From Magnetococcales bacterium (lineage in GTDB: Bacteria > Pseudomonadota > Magnetococcia > Magnetococcales > Magnetaquicoccaceae): a stretch of 64,000 nucleotides of DNA. Shown piece by piece: positions 47,470 through 57,094 of the stretch. The notes below the pieces were generated by a model. The model did no database searches and was not told where the DNA came from. It saw only the letters and a program-made list of their open reading frames with translations. A program made the translations under genes and the position numbers. Where the stretch lies: contig JADGAZ010000005.1 in assembly GCA_015231755.1 (NCBI GenBank), positions 62,001 through 126,000 on the forward strand. The letters are read 5' to 3'. Within the stretch, counting starts at the first letter, position 1. Every line of letters starts with the position of its first letter.

Positions 47470-48489
47470 ATGTACAGGAATTGGACGGAATTGATCAAGC
47501 CCCGCAAGGTGGAGTTGGTCGGGGATGGAGATTCTCAATACAAGGCCACTCTGGTTGCCGAACCCCTGGAACGTGGCTTTGGCACCACACTTGGCAATGC
47601 TTTGCGTCGGGTTTTGCTTTCGTCTTTGCAGGGAGCCGCTGTTTCGTCGGTCAAGATCGAAGGTGTCTTGCATGAGTTTTCGAGTATCCCGGGTGTGCTG
47701 GAAGATGTGACGGATATCATCCTGAATCTCAAAGGGGTGGCCATCCGGATGAAAAGTGGCAGTACCCGTACCATGTCTTTGGTCGCGGATAAAGAAGGGG
47801 TCGTGACCGCTGGTGATATCGAATGCGGTCATGATGTGGAGATCCTGAATCCCCATCACCACATCGCCACCTTGAATAAAAGTGGCAAATTGAATATGAC
47901 CATGACCGTCACAACGGGCAAAGGTTATGTTCGTGCCACTCCTGGCGCGGATGACGTTCCGACCAATATCGGTGATATTCCCCTGGATTGCAGCTATAAT
48001 CCAGTCAAACGGGTGTCGTATAAAGTATCCAATGCCCGCGTTGGTCAACAGACTGACTATGACAAATTGGTTTTAGACATCGAAACCAATGGTGTCGTGA
48101 GCCCGGAAGACGCTTTGGCCCTGGCGGCCAAAATTCTTCAGGATCAGTTGAGCCTGTTCATCAATTTTGATGACATTCCCATTCATGAGGGGCGTGATGA
48201 CAACGCCACTCCCAAATGGAATCCGAATCTCTTCCGCAAGGTCGATGAACTGGAACTTTCCGTCCGTTCGGCCAATTGCTTGAAGAATGATGACATTGTC
48301 TATATCGGTGACTTGGTTCAAAAAACCGAGTCCGAAATGCTCAAGACCCCGAATTTTGGTCGCAAGTCCTTGAATGAAATCAAGGAAGTGCTGGAAGAGA
48401 TGGATCTGAGCCTGGGCATGCATCTGGATGGTTGGCCGCCGGAAAATATTGAAGACTTGGCCAAGCAGTTTGATGAAGAGAATTTCTAG
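47470..48489 (+). CDS. rpoA: RNA polymerase alpha subunit
   Basis: RpoA (339 residues) dimerises to start core assembly. The N-terminal domain has [20 protein letters not shown] and [15 protein letters not shown]. The C-terminal domain ends with [42 protein letters not shown] and GMHLDGWP, which binds UP elements and activators. ATG at 47470 is used; an in-frame GTG at 47443 overlaps the rpsD stop but lengthens the protein beyond the family. Confidence 0.97.
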   Translation: MYRNWTELIKPRKVELVGDGDSQYKATLVAEPLERGFGTTLGNALRRVLLSSLQGAAVSSVKIEGVLHEFSSIPGVLEDVTDIILNLKGVAIRMKSGSTRTMSLVADKEGVVTAGDIECGHDVEILNPHHHIATLNKSGKLNMTMTVTTGKGYVRATPGADDVPTNIGDIPLDCSYNPVKRVSYKVSNARVGQQTDYDKLVLDIETNGVVSPEDALALAAKILQDQLSLFINFDDIPIHEGRDDNATPKWNPNLFRKVDELELSVRSANCLKNDDIVYIGDLVQKTESEMLKTPNFGRKSLNEIKEVLEEMDLSLGMHLDGWPPENIEDLAKQFDEENF

Positions 48490-48523
48490 GAAAGAGAACA
48501 TCTGATTTAAGGACAGATTGATC

Positions 48524-48892
48524 ATGAGACACCTCAAAAAGGGCCGCAAACTGAATCTCAGACCCGATATTCGCAATGCCATGTTGAAAAACATGTTGAC
48601 CAGTCTGTTTCGGTACGAGCGAATTGAAATTACCCTGCCCCGTGCCAAGGAATTGCGCATGCTGGCAGATCGGATGGTGACCCTGGGGAAAGATGGGTCG
48701 CTGCATTCCCGGCGTCAAGCCTTGTCTGTGATGACCGACAAGGAAGTGACCCACAAGCTGTTTTCGGATATCGCCGAGCGCAACCGGACCCGGAATGGTG
48801 GTTATACGAGAATCATCAAGACCCGTCACCGGTTTGGTGACTGCGCGCCGATGGCCTTTCTGGAATTGGTGGAGCGGCAGGCCACTGCTTGA
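48524..48892 (+). CDS. rplQ: ribosomal protein L17
   Basis: L17 (122 residues) begins MRHLKKGRKLNLRPDIR and contains LFRYERIEITLPRAKELRM and NGGYTRIIKTRHRFGDCAPM. AAGGA precedes the ATG. It is the last gene of the ribosomal superoperon and is followed by a strong terminator. Confidence 0.97.
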   Translation: MRHLKKGRKLNLRPDIRNAMLKNMLTSLFRYERIEITLPRAKELRMLADRMVTLGKDGSLHSRRQALSVMTDKEVTHKLFSDIAERNRTRNGGYTRIIKTRHRFGDCAPMAFLELVERQATA

Positions 48893-48966
48893 TGTGACGT
48901 TGGTGGTAACCATGATGTCGCAACCGTTTGATTGGGTTGTCATCATTGGAACGTGAGATTGGAAAA

Positions 48967-48999
48967 GGCCGATGGTGCAAACCATCGGCCTTTTCTTTT
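48967..48999. terminator. intrinsic terminator between rplQ and mfd, usable in both directions
   Basis: GGCCGATGGT (48967-48976) and ACCATCGGCC (48981-48990) form a perfect 10-bp stem closed by a GCAA tetraloop, followed by TTTTCTTTT and preceded by AAAA. It ends the 32-kb superoperon and the convergent mfd transcript. Confidence 0.92.
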
Positions 49000-49095
49000 G
49001 GTCGTGTTTCCTGACGGATTTGCAAATTTTTGATGGTGTTGCGTTTCTTTTGGTTTGTTTGCGCCATGTGAGGGGGGGATATCTATCCTCCCGGT

Positions 49096-52000
49096 TTACA
49101 GTTGACGCAGGATGGCGTGCAGTTCATCGATGCGCACGGCGGCGTCCTCCCAAACCCGATCCTTGATGCTCAGGGTCTGGGTTTCGTGATTGAGGCGGAT
49201 GGCTCCTTTCCCTTGCTGCAACAAGCCGATGATCCCTTCCGGGCTGACATTGGGGGTGGCGTGAAACTGGATGCTCGCCCCTTTGGGGCCGGCGTCGATC
49301 TTGAGAATCTTGATGCGCCGACAGGCCTGCTTGAGACTCATGACCCGGAGCAGATTGGAGGCGGATTCGGGCAGATGGCCAAAGCGGTCCGTGAGTTCGG
49401 CGCGCATCTCTCCGATGTCGTTGGCGGTTTCCAGGGTGGCGATGCGTTTGTAGAGGGTCAGCCTCTGGCGCACGTCCGGGACGTAATCTTCCGGAATGTG
49501 GGTGGAAATGTGTAGATTGATCACCGGTGAGAACTCTTCGGGTTCCGGTTTGTCGGTTGCTGAAGCCAGACCATTGCCGGAGGCGAGACTTTCCACCGCC
49601 TCCTTGAGCATTTGATTATAAAGTTCAAAGCCCACTTCCCGGATTTGTCCCGACTGTTCTTCTCCTAGCATGTTGCCGGCGCCGCGAATCTCCATGTCGT
49701 GGGTGGCCAGGGTGAACCCGGCTCCCAGTTCTCCCATGGACTCGATGGCTTCCAGCCGTCGCAGGGCATCTTCGGTGAGGGATTGGACGTGTGGAATGAA
49801 CAGATAGGCGTAGGCCCGGTGTCTGGAGCGTCCGACACGACCCCGCAGTTGATGCAGCTGCGCTAGGCCGAAGCGGTCGGCCCGGTGGATGATGATGGTA
49901 TTGGCGGTGGGGATATCCACCCCGTTTTCGATGATGGTGGTGCAAAGCAGCAGGTTGAACTCCTGGCGATAAAAGGAGAGCATGATCTTTTCCAGCCGAC
50001 CTTCCCGCATCTGGCCATGGGCCACGCCGATCTTGGCTTCCGGGACCAGTTCGGCGAGTTCGACCGCCATTTTATCGATATCCTGCACCCGGTTGTGGAC
50101 AAAGAAGACCTGTCCACCCCGGTAGATTTCCCGCAATACCGCTTCCCGTACCTTTTGGCGGTCGTACTGGAGCACAAAGGTGCGGATGGCCAACCGGTTG
50201 ACCGGAGGTGTGGCGATGATGGAGATGTCCCGCAGGCCGCTCATGGCCATGTGCAGGGTGCGGGGGATGGGGGTGGCGGTCAGGGTGAGGATGTCCACGG
50301 TGGCGCGCATCTGTTTGATGCGCTCCTTGTGGATCACGCCGAACCGCTGTTCCTCGTCCACCACCAGCAGTCCCAGATCCTTGAACACCACATCTTTTTG
50401 CAGCAGTCGATGGGTGCCCACGATGATGTCCACACCCCCGCAAGCGATCATCTCCACGGCCTTTTTTTGTTCCGCCGGGGTGCGGAAGCGGGAGAGAATA
50501 TCCACCGTGATGGGATAGGCGGCGAGACGACGGCTGAAGGTCTCGAAGTGTTGTTGGGTCAGGATGGTGGTGGGACTCAAGACCGCCACCTGTTTGCCAT
50601 CCATCACCGCCCGGAAGGCGGCCCGCAGGGCCACTTCGGTTTTGCCGAATCCCACGTCGCCGCACACCAGTCGATCCATGGGTTTGCTCTGGGCCATGTC
50701 CTCCAGTACCGCTTCGATGGCGGCGGTCTGGTCCGGGGTCTCCTCGAAGGGAAATCCCGCCGCGAACTCTTGCAGCAACGGATCCGGCGTGGAAAAACGA
50801 TACCCCTGGTTGGCCTGCCGCATGGCTTGCAGGCGTACCAGTTCTTCGGCCATTTCCAGGATTTTGCGTTTGGCTTTTTCTTTGGTTTTTTCCCACTTGA
50901 CGCCGCCGAGTTTGTCCAGCGGCACCTCTTCTCCGCCGACGTATTTGGTCACCCGGTCCAGGTTTTCCACCGGGGCGTAGAGTTTGTCCGAGCCGGCGTA
51001 GTGAATCAGCAGAAAATCGTTTTTGATCCCCCCCACCTCCAGAGAGAGAAGTCCGCCGTAGCGGCCTACTCCGTGGTCCGCATGCACCACGGGATCCTGT
51101 TCTCTCAAGTCGGCGAATCCCGCCAGCAGTTGATCCAGGTAGCGGGGATCGGTTTTGCGGCGTTTGGTCTTGATGCCGAAGATGGCACTTTCCGTCAGCA
51201 GCACGATGCCCATGCGACCGTGGACAAATCCGCTTTCCAGGTCACCGACCGCTAAAAAGGTGGTGGAACCGGGCGCGACGGCGAGCAGTTCGTTCCAGTG
51301 GGAGACGGTGGTGGTGGGGATTTTGTGGTCTTCGAGGAGTTCCCGCAGCCGTTCCCGTTGTCCCATGGAGGTGGCGGTGACACACACCTTGAACCCTTGG
51401 GCATGGGCCTGGCGGATGGTGTCGCTGGCCAGATCCAGGGGCGGCTTGGGAGCTTCGGTGGTTTCGGTGCCTGCCGGCTGGATAAAGTTGGGAGCCGGAT
51501 CGAACCCCATGGAGATGCCCCCGGGGGCGGCCTGGGGGGTGGTGGCGAACAGGGAAAAGCGGTTGAGCTGTTCCCGGAGTGTGGCTTCCGACAGATAGAG
51601 TTCCCGGGGTGGGGGGGGACGATGGGGATCGTGTTGGGTTTCGTGTTCCAGATTGGCGATGCGTTCCTGCACCTCTTCGTCGAAGCGTTTGGCTTCGGCG
51701 ATGGCGTCGGTATCGAGCAGAAACAGAGCCGTGGGGGGCAGATAGTCGAAAAAGGTTTCCGCCGCGTTGTAGAAAAAGGGCAGATATTGTTCCATGCCTG
51801 GGGATTTTTCCCCTTTGGAGACCTGTTTGTACAGTTCATCCTCGGCGGCGCCGATGCCGTGGGCCTGACGGAACGAAGAGCGAAAGTCGCGGATGGTCTC
51901 TTCGGTGAGGATCACCTCGCTCACCGGCAGGGCCTGGACCGACTGGATGCGATCCGTGGAGCGTTGGGTGATGGGGTCGAAGAGTCGCAGGGTTTCCACC

Positions 52001-52677
52001 TCGTCGCCGAACAGTTCCAGGCGCACCGGGTCTTCTCTTCCCGGCGGGAAAAAATCGACGATGCCGCCCCGGATGGCGTATTCCCCAGACTCTTCCACCT
52101 GGGTGGCGGCCCGGTAGCCCGCCGAGGCCAGAAAATGCCGCAGCGCGGCCAGATTGAGTTGATCCCCTCTGGAGACCGAAAAACCATGGGTGGCCAGATA
52201 TTGATGGGGAACCGTGCGGCGCATGAGGGCCGACGGGGTGGTGATGAGGGTGGTGAGGGTATGTCCTGCCGTATCTCCGGCCATCACCGGGCCGGTGCCC
52301 AGGGTCTGGGTGAGGCGGAACAGGGCGCGGATGCGTTCTCCCATGATTGGGCCATAGGGGGAGAGCCGTTCAAAGGGCAGGGTCTCCCAGGCCGGAAAAG
52401 GCAGCAGGGTGAGGGATGGCGCCAGATGATCGGCGAAAAAGAGCAGTTCCCGATAGAGGCTTTCCGCCCGTGCCGAGGTTCCGGTGACCACCACGACCGG
52501 TCCCAAGGCGTGTCGGGAGGTTTCGACCGCCAGCCATGGGAGGGATGCGCCGGGAAGATTGCCCAGGAGCGGATAGGGTGGGCCACGACGTTCCAGAAGA
52601 GGCACCAGGGGGGCGAGCAGGGGATGTTTCACGGGAGTGGACGTATCGGTGGTCTGGCGGTGTGAAAGTTCGGGCAA
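49096..52677 (-). CDS. mfd: transcription-repair coupling factor Mfd
   Basis: Mfd removes stalled RNA polymerase and recruits UvrA to the lesion. The N-terminal UvrB-like part includes AWETLPFERLSPYGPI. The RNA polymerase interaction domain is near DPVVHADHGVGRYGG. The RecG-like translocase has GDVGFGKTEVALRAAF (Walker A), VVDEEQRFGV (DEEQ box), LTATPIPRTLHMAMSGLRD and QLRGRVGRSRHRAYAYL. The full length of about 1193 residues is normal. The TTG start at 52677 lacks a ribosome site and lies only about 9 nt from the predicted transcription start, so a start at GTG 52632 is also possible. Confidence 0.95.
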   Translation of the reverse strand: MPELSHRQTTDTSTPVKHPLLAPLVPLLERRGPPYPLLGNLPGASLPWLAVETSRHALGPVVVVTGTSARAESLYRELLFFADHLAPSLTLLPFPAWETLPFERLSPYGPIMGERIRALFRLTQTLGTGPVMAGDTAGHTLTTLITTPSALMRRTVPHQYLATHGFSVSRGDQLNLAALRHFLASAGYRAATQVEESGEYAIRGGIVDFFPPGREDPVRLELFGDEVETLRLFDPITQRSTDRIQSVQALPVSEVILTEETIRDFRSSFRQAHGIGAAEDELYKQVSKGEKSPGMEQYLPFFYNAAETFFDYLPPTALFLLDTDAIAEAKRFDEEVQERIANLEHETQHDPHRPPPPRELYLSEATLREQLNRFSLFATTPQAAPGGISMGFDPAPNFIQPAGTETTEAPKPPLDLASDTIRQAHAQGFKVCVTATSMGQRERLRELLEDHKIPTTTVSHWNELLAVAPGSTTFLAVGDLESGFVHGRMGIVLLTESAIFGIKTKRRKTDPRYLDQLLAGFADLREQDPVVHADHGVGRYGGLLSLEVGGIKNDFLLIHYAGSDKLYAPVENLDRVTKYVGGEEVPLDKLGGVKWEKTKEKAKRKILEMAEELVRLQAMRQANQGYRFSTPDPLLQEFAAGFPFEETPDQTAAIEAVLEDMAQSKPMDRLVCGDVGFGKTEVALRAAFRAVMDGKQVAVLSPTTILTQQHFETFSRRLAAYPITVDILSRFRTPAEQKKAVEMIACGGVDIIVGTHRLLQKDVVFKDLGLLVVDEEQRFGVIHKERIKQMRATVDILTLTATPIPRTLHMAMSGLRDISIIATPPVNRLAIRTFVLQYDRQKVREAVLREIYRGGQVFFVHNRVQDIDKMAVELAELVPEAKIGVAHGQMREGRLEKIMLSFYRQEFNLLLCTTIIENGVDIPTANTIIIHRADRFGLAQLHQLRGRVGRSRHRAYAYLFIPHVQSLTEDALRRLEAIESMGELGAGFTLATHDMEIRGAGNMLGEEQSGQIREVGFELYNQMLKEAVESLASGNGLASATDKPEPEEFSPVINLHISTHIPEDYVPDVRQRLTLYKRIATLETANDIGEMRAELTDRFGHLPESASNLLRVMSLKQACRRIKILKIDAGPKGASIQFHATPNVSPEGIIGLLQQGKGAIRLNHETQTLSIKDRVWEDAAVRIDELHAILRQL

Positions 52678-52692
52678 ATAATTGATTGTGTA

Positions 52693-52720
52693 TTTATAAT
52701 AATATAATATGCAGTGTCAA
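52693..52720 (-). promoter_or_regulatory. sigma70 promoter of mfd
   Basis: On the minus strand TTGACA (52720-52715) and TATAAA (52698-52693) are 16 nt apart in an AT-rich patch between mfd and prmA. Confidence 0.7.
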
Positions 52721-52801
52721 CCCAGCCTGAGAGCGGTTTTTCTTGCGCCGGGGATGATCCGGGCGGGAAAGTGAGTCGGTTCAAGGGGGAGATGGGATGC
52801 G

Positions 52802-53665
52802 ATGACCTGGGAATTGCGGGTATTGGTGGAGCGGGCGTTCGAGGAGAGCGTTGCCGATCATTTGACGGCGGAAGGCTCCATGGGGGTTTCCGCCACGGTG
52901 GCCGGGGATCGGTTGCTGGTGACGGGTTACTTCGATCCGGAGGTGGATCGAACCGGCGTGGAGATCCGGCTGTTGCTGGTTCTGGCCGCTGCGGGGTGGG
53001 TGGCCGAAGAGCAGGCGGTCACCTGGCGGTTTCTGGCCGAGCAGGATTGGGCCGAGGCGTGGAAGGAGTCCTACACGTCCCTGCCCGTGGGCAAAGGGTT
53101 GTTGATCGTGCCCTCCTGGCTGGAAGAGCCTGCCGATTCCGGGCGTCGGGTGTTGCGCATGGATCCGGAGATGGCCTTTGGCAGTGGCACCCATGCCACC
53201 ACCCGGGGCTGTCTGGAACTGCTGGAGGAGGTGGCGGGTCAAAAGCCTTTGGGGCGGGTGCTGGACATGGGATGCGGTTCCGGGGTGTTGGGGATCTGGG
53301 CCGCCATGCTGGGGGCCGAGGGGGTGGTGGGGACCGATCTGGATCCGGTGGCCGTGGAGACCGCCCAACGCAATGCCCGGCTCAACGGGGTCGGGGAGCG
53401 GCTGGAAATCATCGAATGTGCCCAGGTGCCGGATGGTCCGTTTCAGACCATTGTGGCCAACATTCTGGCATCGGTGTTGTTGTCGGCGGTGGTGCCGTTG
53501 GTGGCGGCGTTGGCGCCGGGGGGCAGTCTGATTCTCTCCGGAGTGCTGCGGGAGCAGGCCCGTGAAGTGCAATTGGCGTTCGAGGGGGAAGGGGTGCGGT
53601 TGGATCGGACCCTGTTCATCGAGGAGTGGGCCGTGCTGTTATTGAAATTCGGAGAGGGATCATGA
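52802..53665 (+). CDS. prmA: ribosomal protein L11 methyltransferase
   Basis: PrmA trimethylates L11 (rplK, 19541) with S-adenosylmethionine. Visible are the N-terminal substrate domain, WAEAWKESYTSLPVG, DPEMAFGSGTHATTRGCLEL, the SAM motif VLDMGCGSGVLGI and TIVANILASVLL. At 287 residues it fits the family. GGGGAGA precedes the ATG. Its stop overlaps the mtnA start (TCATGA), so the two genes are translationally coupled. Confidence 0.95.
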   Translation: MTWELRVLVERAFEESVADHLTAEGSMGVSATVAGDRLLVTGYFDPEVDRTGVEIRLLLVLAAAGWVAEEQAVTWRFLAEQDWAEAWKESYTSLPVGKGLLIVPSWLEEPADSGRRVLRMDPEMAFGSGTHATTRGCLELLEEVAGQKPLGRVLDMGCGSGVLGIWAAMLGAEGVVGTDLDPVAVETAQRNARLNGVGERLEIIECAQVPDGPFQTIVANILASVLLSAVVPLVAALAPGGSLILSGVLREQAREVQLAFEGEGVRLDRTLFIEEWAVLLLKFGEGS

Positions 53666-54711
53666 CGGTTTTCGATGTGGCGGTTTGGAAGAATGGCAAG
53701 GTGCGCATGCTGGATCAGCGGCGTTTGCCAAGCGATGAGATCTACCATGATTACGGTTCCGCGGCGGAGGTGGCGGAGGCTATCCGGGATATGGTGGTGC
53801 GGGGGGCGCCGGCCATCGGTTGCGCGGCGGCTTTCGGGGTGGCGGTGGAGGCGTTTCGGCTGGCGCGGGAGGGCATTCCCGACTCCTGGTCTCAGGCCAT
53901 GGATCCCGCCATGCGGCAGTTGCGGGCGGCCCGGCCCACGGCGGTGAATCTGGCCTGGGCTTTGGATCGGTTGCAACCGTTGCTGGCCGGGGAGCCTGAA
54001 GGTGTGCCGGAGCGGTTGCTGGCGGAAGCCGAGGCGATCCATCGGGAGGATATCGCGTCGTGTCGGGCCATGGGTGCGGCGGGTGCGGCCATTCTGCCCA
54101 TCCCGGCTGGCGGGAGACCCCTGGCCATCATGACCCATTGCAACGCCGGCGCTCTGGCCACGGCGGGATACGGGACCGCCCTGGGGGTGATCCGCGCCGC
54201 CCGGGATCGCTTCGGATCGGTGATGGTGTATGCCACCGAAACCCGGCCCTATCTGCAAGGGGCCCGTCTGACCGCCTGGGAGTTGCTCCACGATGGTTTC
54301 GACGTGACCTTGATGACCGATTCCATGGCGGGTCACGCCATGAGTCGCGGATTGGTGGATGTGGTGGTGGTGGGAGCGGATCGGGTGGCGGCCAATGGCG
54401 ATGTGGCCAACAAGATCGGTACCTATGCCCATGCGGTGCTGGCCAAACGGCACGGCATTCCGTTTCTGGTGGCCTGTCCCCTGTCCACCATCGACCTGAA
54501 CACCCCCACAGGCGCGCATATCCCCATCGAGGAGCGTTCCGAAGAAGAGGTGACCCATTTTTCGGGACAGCGGGTGGCCCCCAATGGGGTGCGGGTGTTC
54601 AATCCCGCCTTCGATGTGACTCCCGCCGAGCTGATTGCGGCGCTGATCACGGAAAAAGGTGTGGTCCGCGCCCCGGATGTCGCGGGGATCCGGGGACTGT
54701 TCGGCTCTTGA
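53662..54711 (+). CDS. mtnA: S-methyl-5-thioribose-1-phosphate isomerase
   Basis: MtnA converts methylthioribose-1-phosphate to methylthioribulose-1-phosphate in the methionine salvage pathway. It shows VRGAPAIGCAAAFG, MTHCNAGALATAGYGTALGV with the catalytic Cys, ATETRPYLQGARLTAWEL and VVVGADRVAANGDVANKIGT with the catalytic Asp. The ATG at 53662 overlaps the prmA stop and gives 349 residues, the usual length. No other methionine-salvage gene is in the window. Confidence 0.94.
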   Translation: MTVFDVAVWKNGKVRMLDQRRLPSDEIYHDYGSAAEVAEAIRDMVVRGAPAIGCAAAFGVAVEAFRLAREGIPDSWSQAMDPAMRQLRAARPTAVNLAWALDRLQPLLAGEPEGVPERLLAEAEAIHREDIASCRAMGAAGAAILPIPAGGRPLAIMTHCNAGALATAGYGTALGVIRAARDRFGSVMVYATETRPYLQGARLTAWELLHDGFDVTLMTDSMAGHAMSRGLVDVVVVGADRVAANGDVANKIGTYAHAVLAKRHGIPFLVACPLSTIDLNTPTGAHIPIEERSEEEVTHFSGQRVAPNGVRVFNPAFDVTPAELIAALITEKGVVRAPDVAGIRGLFGS

Positions 54712-54736
54712 AACGTCGGTGGGAACCGGATAAAAT

Positions 54737-54772
54737 TCAAGACAGGATTTGGACCGCTTTTTGCTGTCTTGA
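54737..54772 (+). terminator. weak hairpin after mtnA
   Basis: TCAAGACAG (54737-54745) pairs with CTGTCTTGA (54764-54772), with an 18-nt loop and only three T after it. Possible terminator before motA. Confidence 0.35.
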
Positions 54773-54859
54773 TTTAAGTATCGTGAACGCCCGGATTTTC
54801 GGACCCCTTGGCTGCGGCCCGACTCCGACAAGCCAATGACCTGACAGGGAACCAAGTGT

Positions 54860-55612
54860 ATGGATTTCGCAACGATCATCGGATTTGCCTTTGGACTGGC
54901 CCTGATGTTCGGGGCCATCCTGATGGGTGGTCAGCTCGGCATGTTCGTGGATATCCCCAGCATCCTGATCGTCTTTGGTGGGACCATGGCCACTTTGTTC
55001 ATCCGTCACCGGATGAGTGAAGTGTTTGGCGCTTTTGGTATCCTGATGAAGGCTTTTCTTGTCAAGTCTCACGATATCAATCAGATCATCAGCCAGATCG
55101 TGGAGATGTCCCACATTGCCCGCAAGGATGGCATCCTGGCTTTGGAAAAAATCAAATCCCCGGACGAGTTCTTGCAAAAGGCCATCAACCATTGCGTGGA
55201 CGGGGCGGATCCGGCCTTTCTGGAAAAGGTGCTGGCCAAGGAGTTGAGCTATCAACGGGACCGTCATCGCAATGGGGTGGGGATCTTTGAAGGCATCGCC
55301 GAGGCGGCTCCGGCTTTCGGTCTGCTGGGCACGTTGATCGGTCTGGTGCAGATGCTGGTGCATATGGATGATCCCACCACCATCGGGCCGGGTCTGGCCA
55401 TGGCGTTGATCAGCACCTTTTACGGCATTTTCATCGCCAATCTGGTGGCCCTGCCTATCTCCTACAAGTTGACCGCCTACAGCAAGGAGGAACAGATGGT
55501 CCGTCAGGTGATCATCGATGGCATGATCGGCATCCAGAAGGGGGTCAATCCCCGCATGCTGCTGGAGTCCCTGATTGCGGTGCTTCCGCCCACGGCACGG
55601 GATCTCAAATGA
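54860..55612 (+). CDS. motA: MotA/PomA-type flagellar stator protein
   Basis: A four-helix inner-membrane stator subunit of 250 residues. Helix 1 begins TIIGFAFGLALMFGAILMGG, helix 2 follows with PSILIVFGGTMATLF, then a charged cytoplasmic loop (AKELSYQRDRHRNGV), helix 3 with EAAPAFGLLGTLIGLVQML, which keeps the conserved proline, and helix 4 MALISTFYGIFIANLVALP. AGGGAA precedes the start. It is followed by a MotB-like gene and two PilZ genes in one direction, which suggests c-di-GMP control. Confidence 0.9.
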   Translation: MDFATIIGFAFGLALMFGAILMGGQLGMFVDIPSILIVFGGTMATLFIRHRMSEVFGAFGILMKAFLVKSHDINQIISQIVEMSHIARKDGILALEKIKSPDEFLQKAINHCVDGADPAFLEKVLAKELSYQRDRHRNGVGIFEGIAEAAPAFGLLGTLIGLVQMLVHMDDPTTIGPGLAMALISTFYGIFIANLVALPISYKLTAYSKEEQMVRQVIIDGMIGIQKGVNPRMLLESLIAVLPPTARDLK

Positions 55613-55662
55613 CCACCCACGCCCCGACTCGGGCCTGAATGGGGTGAAAACAAGGTATCCGC

Positions 55663-56451
55663 ATGGATGAACTGGATGACAAGCCGGCGTTTCCCCCTTC
55701 CGGGTCGCCTGGATGGTTGATGCCCCTTGTCAGCATGATGGCCATGCTGCTGGCGGTGTGCATTCTGCTGCTTTCCATCTCCCGTCCGGATCGTCTTCGT
55801 CTGGCCGAGGCCACCTCTTCGATTCGCTCTGCGTTCGGATTGGATGTATCCGACATCATCCTGCCCACCACGGGGGCGACCAACGATTCCGCCGGACTGC
55901 AAGAGGCCATCGCGTTTGAACAGGCCATCCAACTGGTGCGGATCAAGGAAAAACTGGAACGGATGCAAAACCGTCTGCCGGATGCCAAGGGGCTGGAGGT
56001 GATGGCGGTGGAAGAGGGCTTTTTGATCCGGTTGAGCCGGAGTACCCTCTTTGCCGATGGCTCCGTGACCCTGCGGCCCGAGGTGGTCCCTTTGCTGAAG
56101 GAAATGGCTCAGATGTACGCCCGGCTTCCCAACGTCATTCGCATCGACAGCCATGGGGGGGAGTCCAAACCGTCTTCTTCCGGTGGAGGCATGAACAGTG
56201 TCTGGGCCACCAGTGCCGCCGAGGCCGCCACCTTGGCCGATTTCATGGTGACCGTGGGGGGGCTGGATGTGGCGCGCCTGATTCCTTCCGGACATCCCGC
56301 GCCCCGGGCCGGTGGTCCAGGTCAGGAGGGAAAGGGCCGTGGGGTGGGAATCGAAATCCTGTTGACCCGGGAAGTCCGCGCCGAAGTCAAACCTCCGTCG
56401 GGTCCGGCTGGAGTCTCGTCAGAGGCCGCCGCTCCGGGCGCCTCCAAGTAG
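55663..56451 (+). CDS. MotB-like stator protein lacking the ion-binding aspartate
   Basis: The protein (262 residues) has the MotB layout: a short cytoplasmic tail, one transmembrane helix and a periplasmic OmpA-like domain (about residues 105-245). In MotB/PomB the helix reads W....(A/V)D(L/M)M..L, where Asp carries the ion. Here residues 18-26 read WLMPLVSMM, so Ser24 (AGC at 55732-55734) replaces Asp, and no other acidic residue lies in the helix. The OmpA-like part is also altered: IDSHGGES instead of the usual GHTD, and GRGVGIEIL instead of NRRVEI. The ATG follows AAGGTA, 50 nt after motA. Either a non-canonical stator or a related energised-channel partner. Confidence 0.8.
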   Translation: MDELDDKPAFPPSGSPGWLMPLVSMMAMLLAVCILLLSISRPDRLRLAEATSSIRSAFGLDVSDIILPTTGATNDSAGLQEAIAFEQAIQLVRIKEKLERMQNRLPDAKGLEVMAVEEGFLIRLSRSTLFADGSVTLRPEVVPLLKEMAQMYARLPNVIRIDSHGGESKPSSSGGGMNSVWATSAAEAATLADFMVTVGGLDVARLIPSGHPAPRAGGPGQEGKGRGVGIEILLTREVRAEVKPPSGPAGVSSEAAAPGASK

Positions 56452-56470
56452 GGAGCCTTGTTGATTGATC

Positions 56471-57064
56471 ATGTCTCAATCCAACCCCGCTTCAGGTCAG
56501 CAGCGTCAATTCGTCCGGGTGGATGATTCCCTTCCCTTGGCTTGGCGGCGCATCGAGGAGTCCCGTTTTCGGGAAATTCTGGCCTATTTCGAGAAACATC
56601 GGGTGTTTCCGCAAAAAGGCAATGATGTGCATCAGGTGATCACCTCTTTGGATGTCACCGATTCCCTGCGCAAAATGGAACAGAGCGATCCTCTGCTGGC
56701 CCGGGTGCTGAGTCGTTTGGATCAGAAACTCAATTTGTTGCTGCGGCTGTTTCATCCCGGCGAGTCGGATCGTCCCATGGTCATCACGCCGGTCAATCTG
56801 AGCGGGGGTGGGGTCTCTTTTCTGGAAAAGGATCCGGGGCTGTCCAAAGGGGAGATCCTGGAAATCCGGCTGGCCCTCTCCGTGGACGCCTTGACGGTGA
56901 TCGAGTGCTTCGGCAGGGTGATGGTGGTCTCTGAAAATGCCCAGGATGGCCTGACCCGTGTGGCCTGTCGTTTTGAACCGATTCTGGATCCGGACCGGGA
57001 ACGGCTGATTCAATACATTTTCTGGCGCCAATCCGAATTGTTGCGGGCCAAGAGCGGTTATTAG
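56471..57064 (+). CDS. PilZ-domain protein (probable c-di-GMP receptor)
   Basis: The PilZ motifs needed for c-di-GMP binding are both present. RxxxR reads RQFVR (Arg12, Arg16), and the (D/N)xSxxG motif reads NLSGGG (Asn109, Ser111, Gly114) within VNLSGGGVSFLEKD. About 90 residues of helical sequence separate the two motifs, which is unusual, because in most PilZ domains they are about 20-30 residues apart. The same layout recurs in the next gene. It follows the motB-like gene, so it may control stator use, as YcgR does in enterics; that is inference. Confidence 0.85.
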   Translation: MSQSNPASGQQRQFVRVDDSLPLAWRRIEESRFREILAYFEKHRVFPQKGNDVHQVITSLDVTDSLRKMEQSDPLLARVLSRLDQKLNLLLRLFHPGESDRPMVITPVNLSGGGVSFLEKDPGLSKGEILEIRLALSVDALTVIECFGRVMVVSENAQDGLTRVACRFEPILDPDRERLIQYIFWRQSELLRAKSGY

Positions 57065-57094
57065 ACCGGTCGGAATCGACATGGGGAGAGTGGC

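Noticed and set aside
54731-54770. Possible sigma28 (flagellar) promoter before motA
   Set aside because: TAAA is present but no GCCGATAA-like -10 follows at 15 nt.
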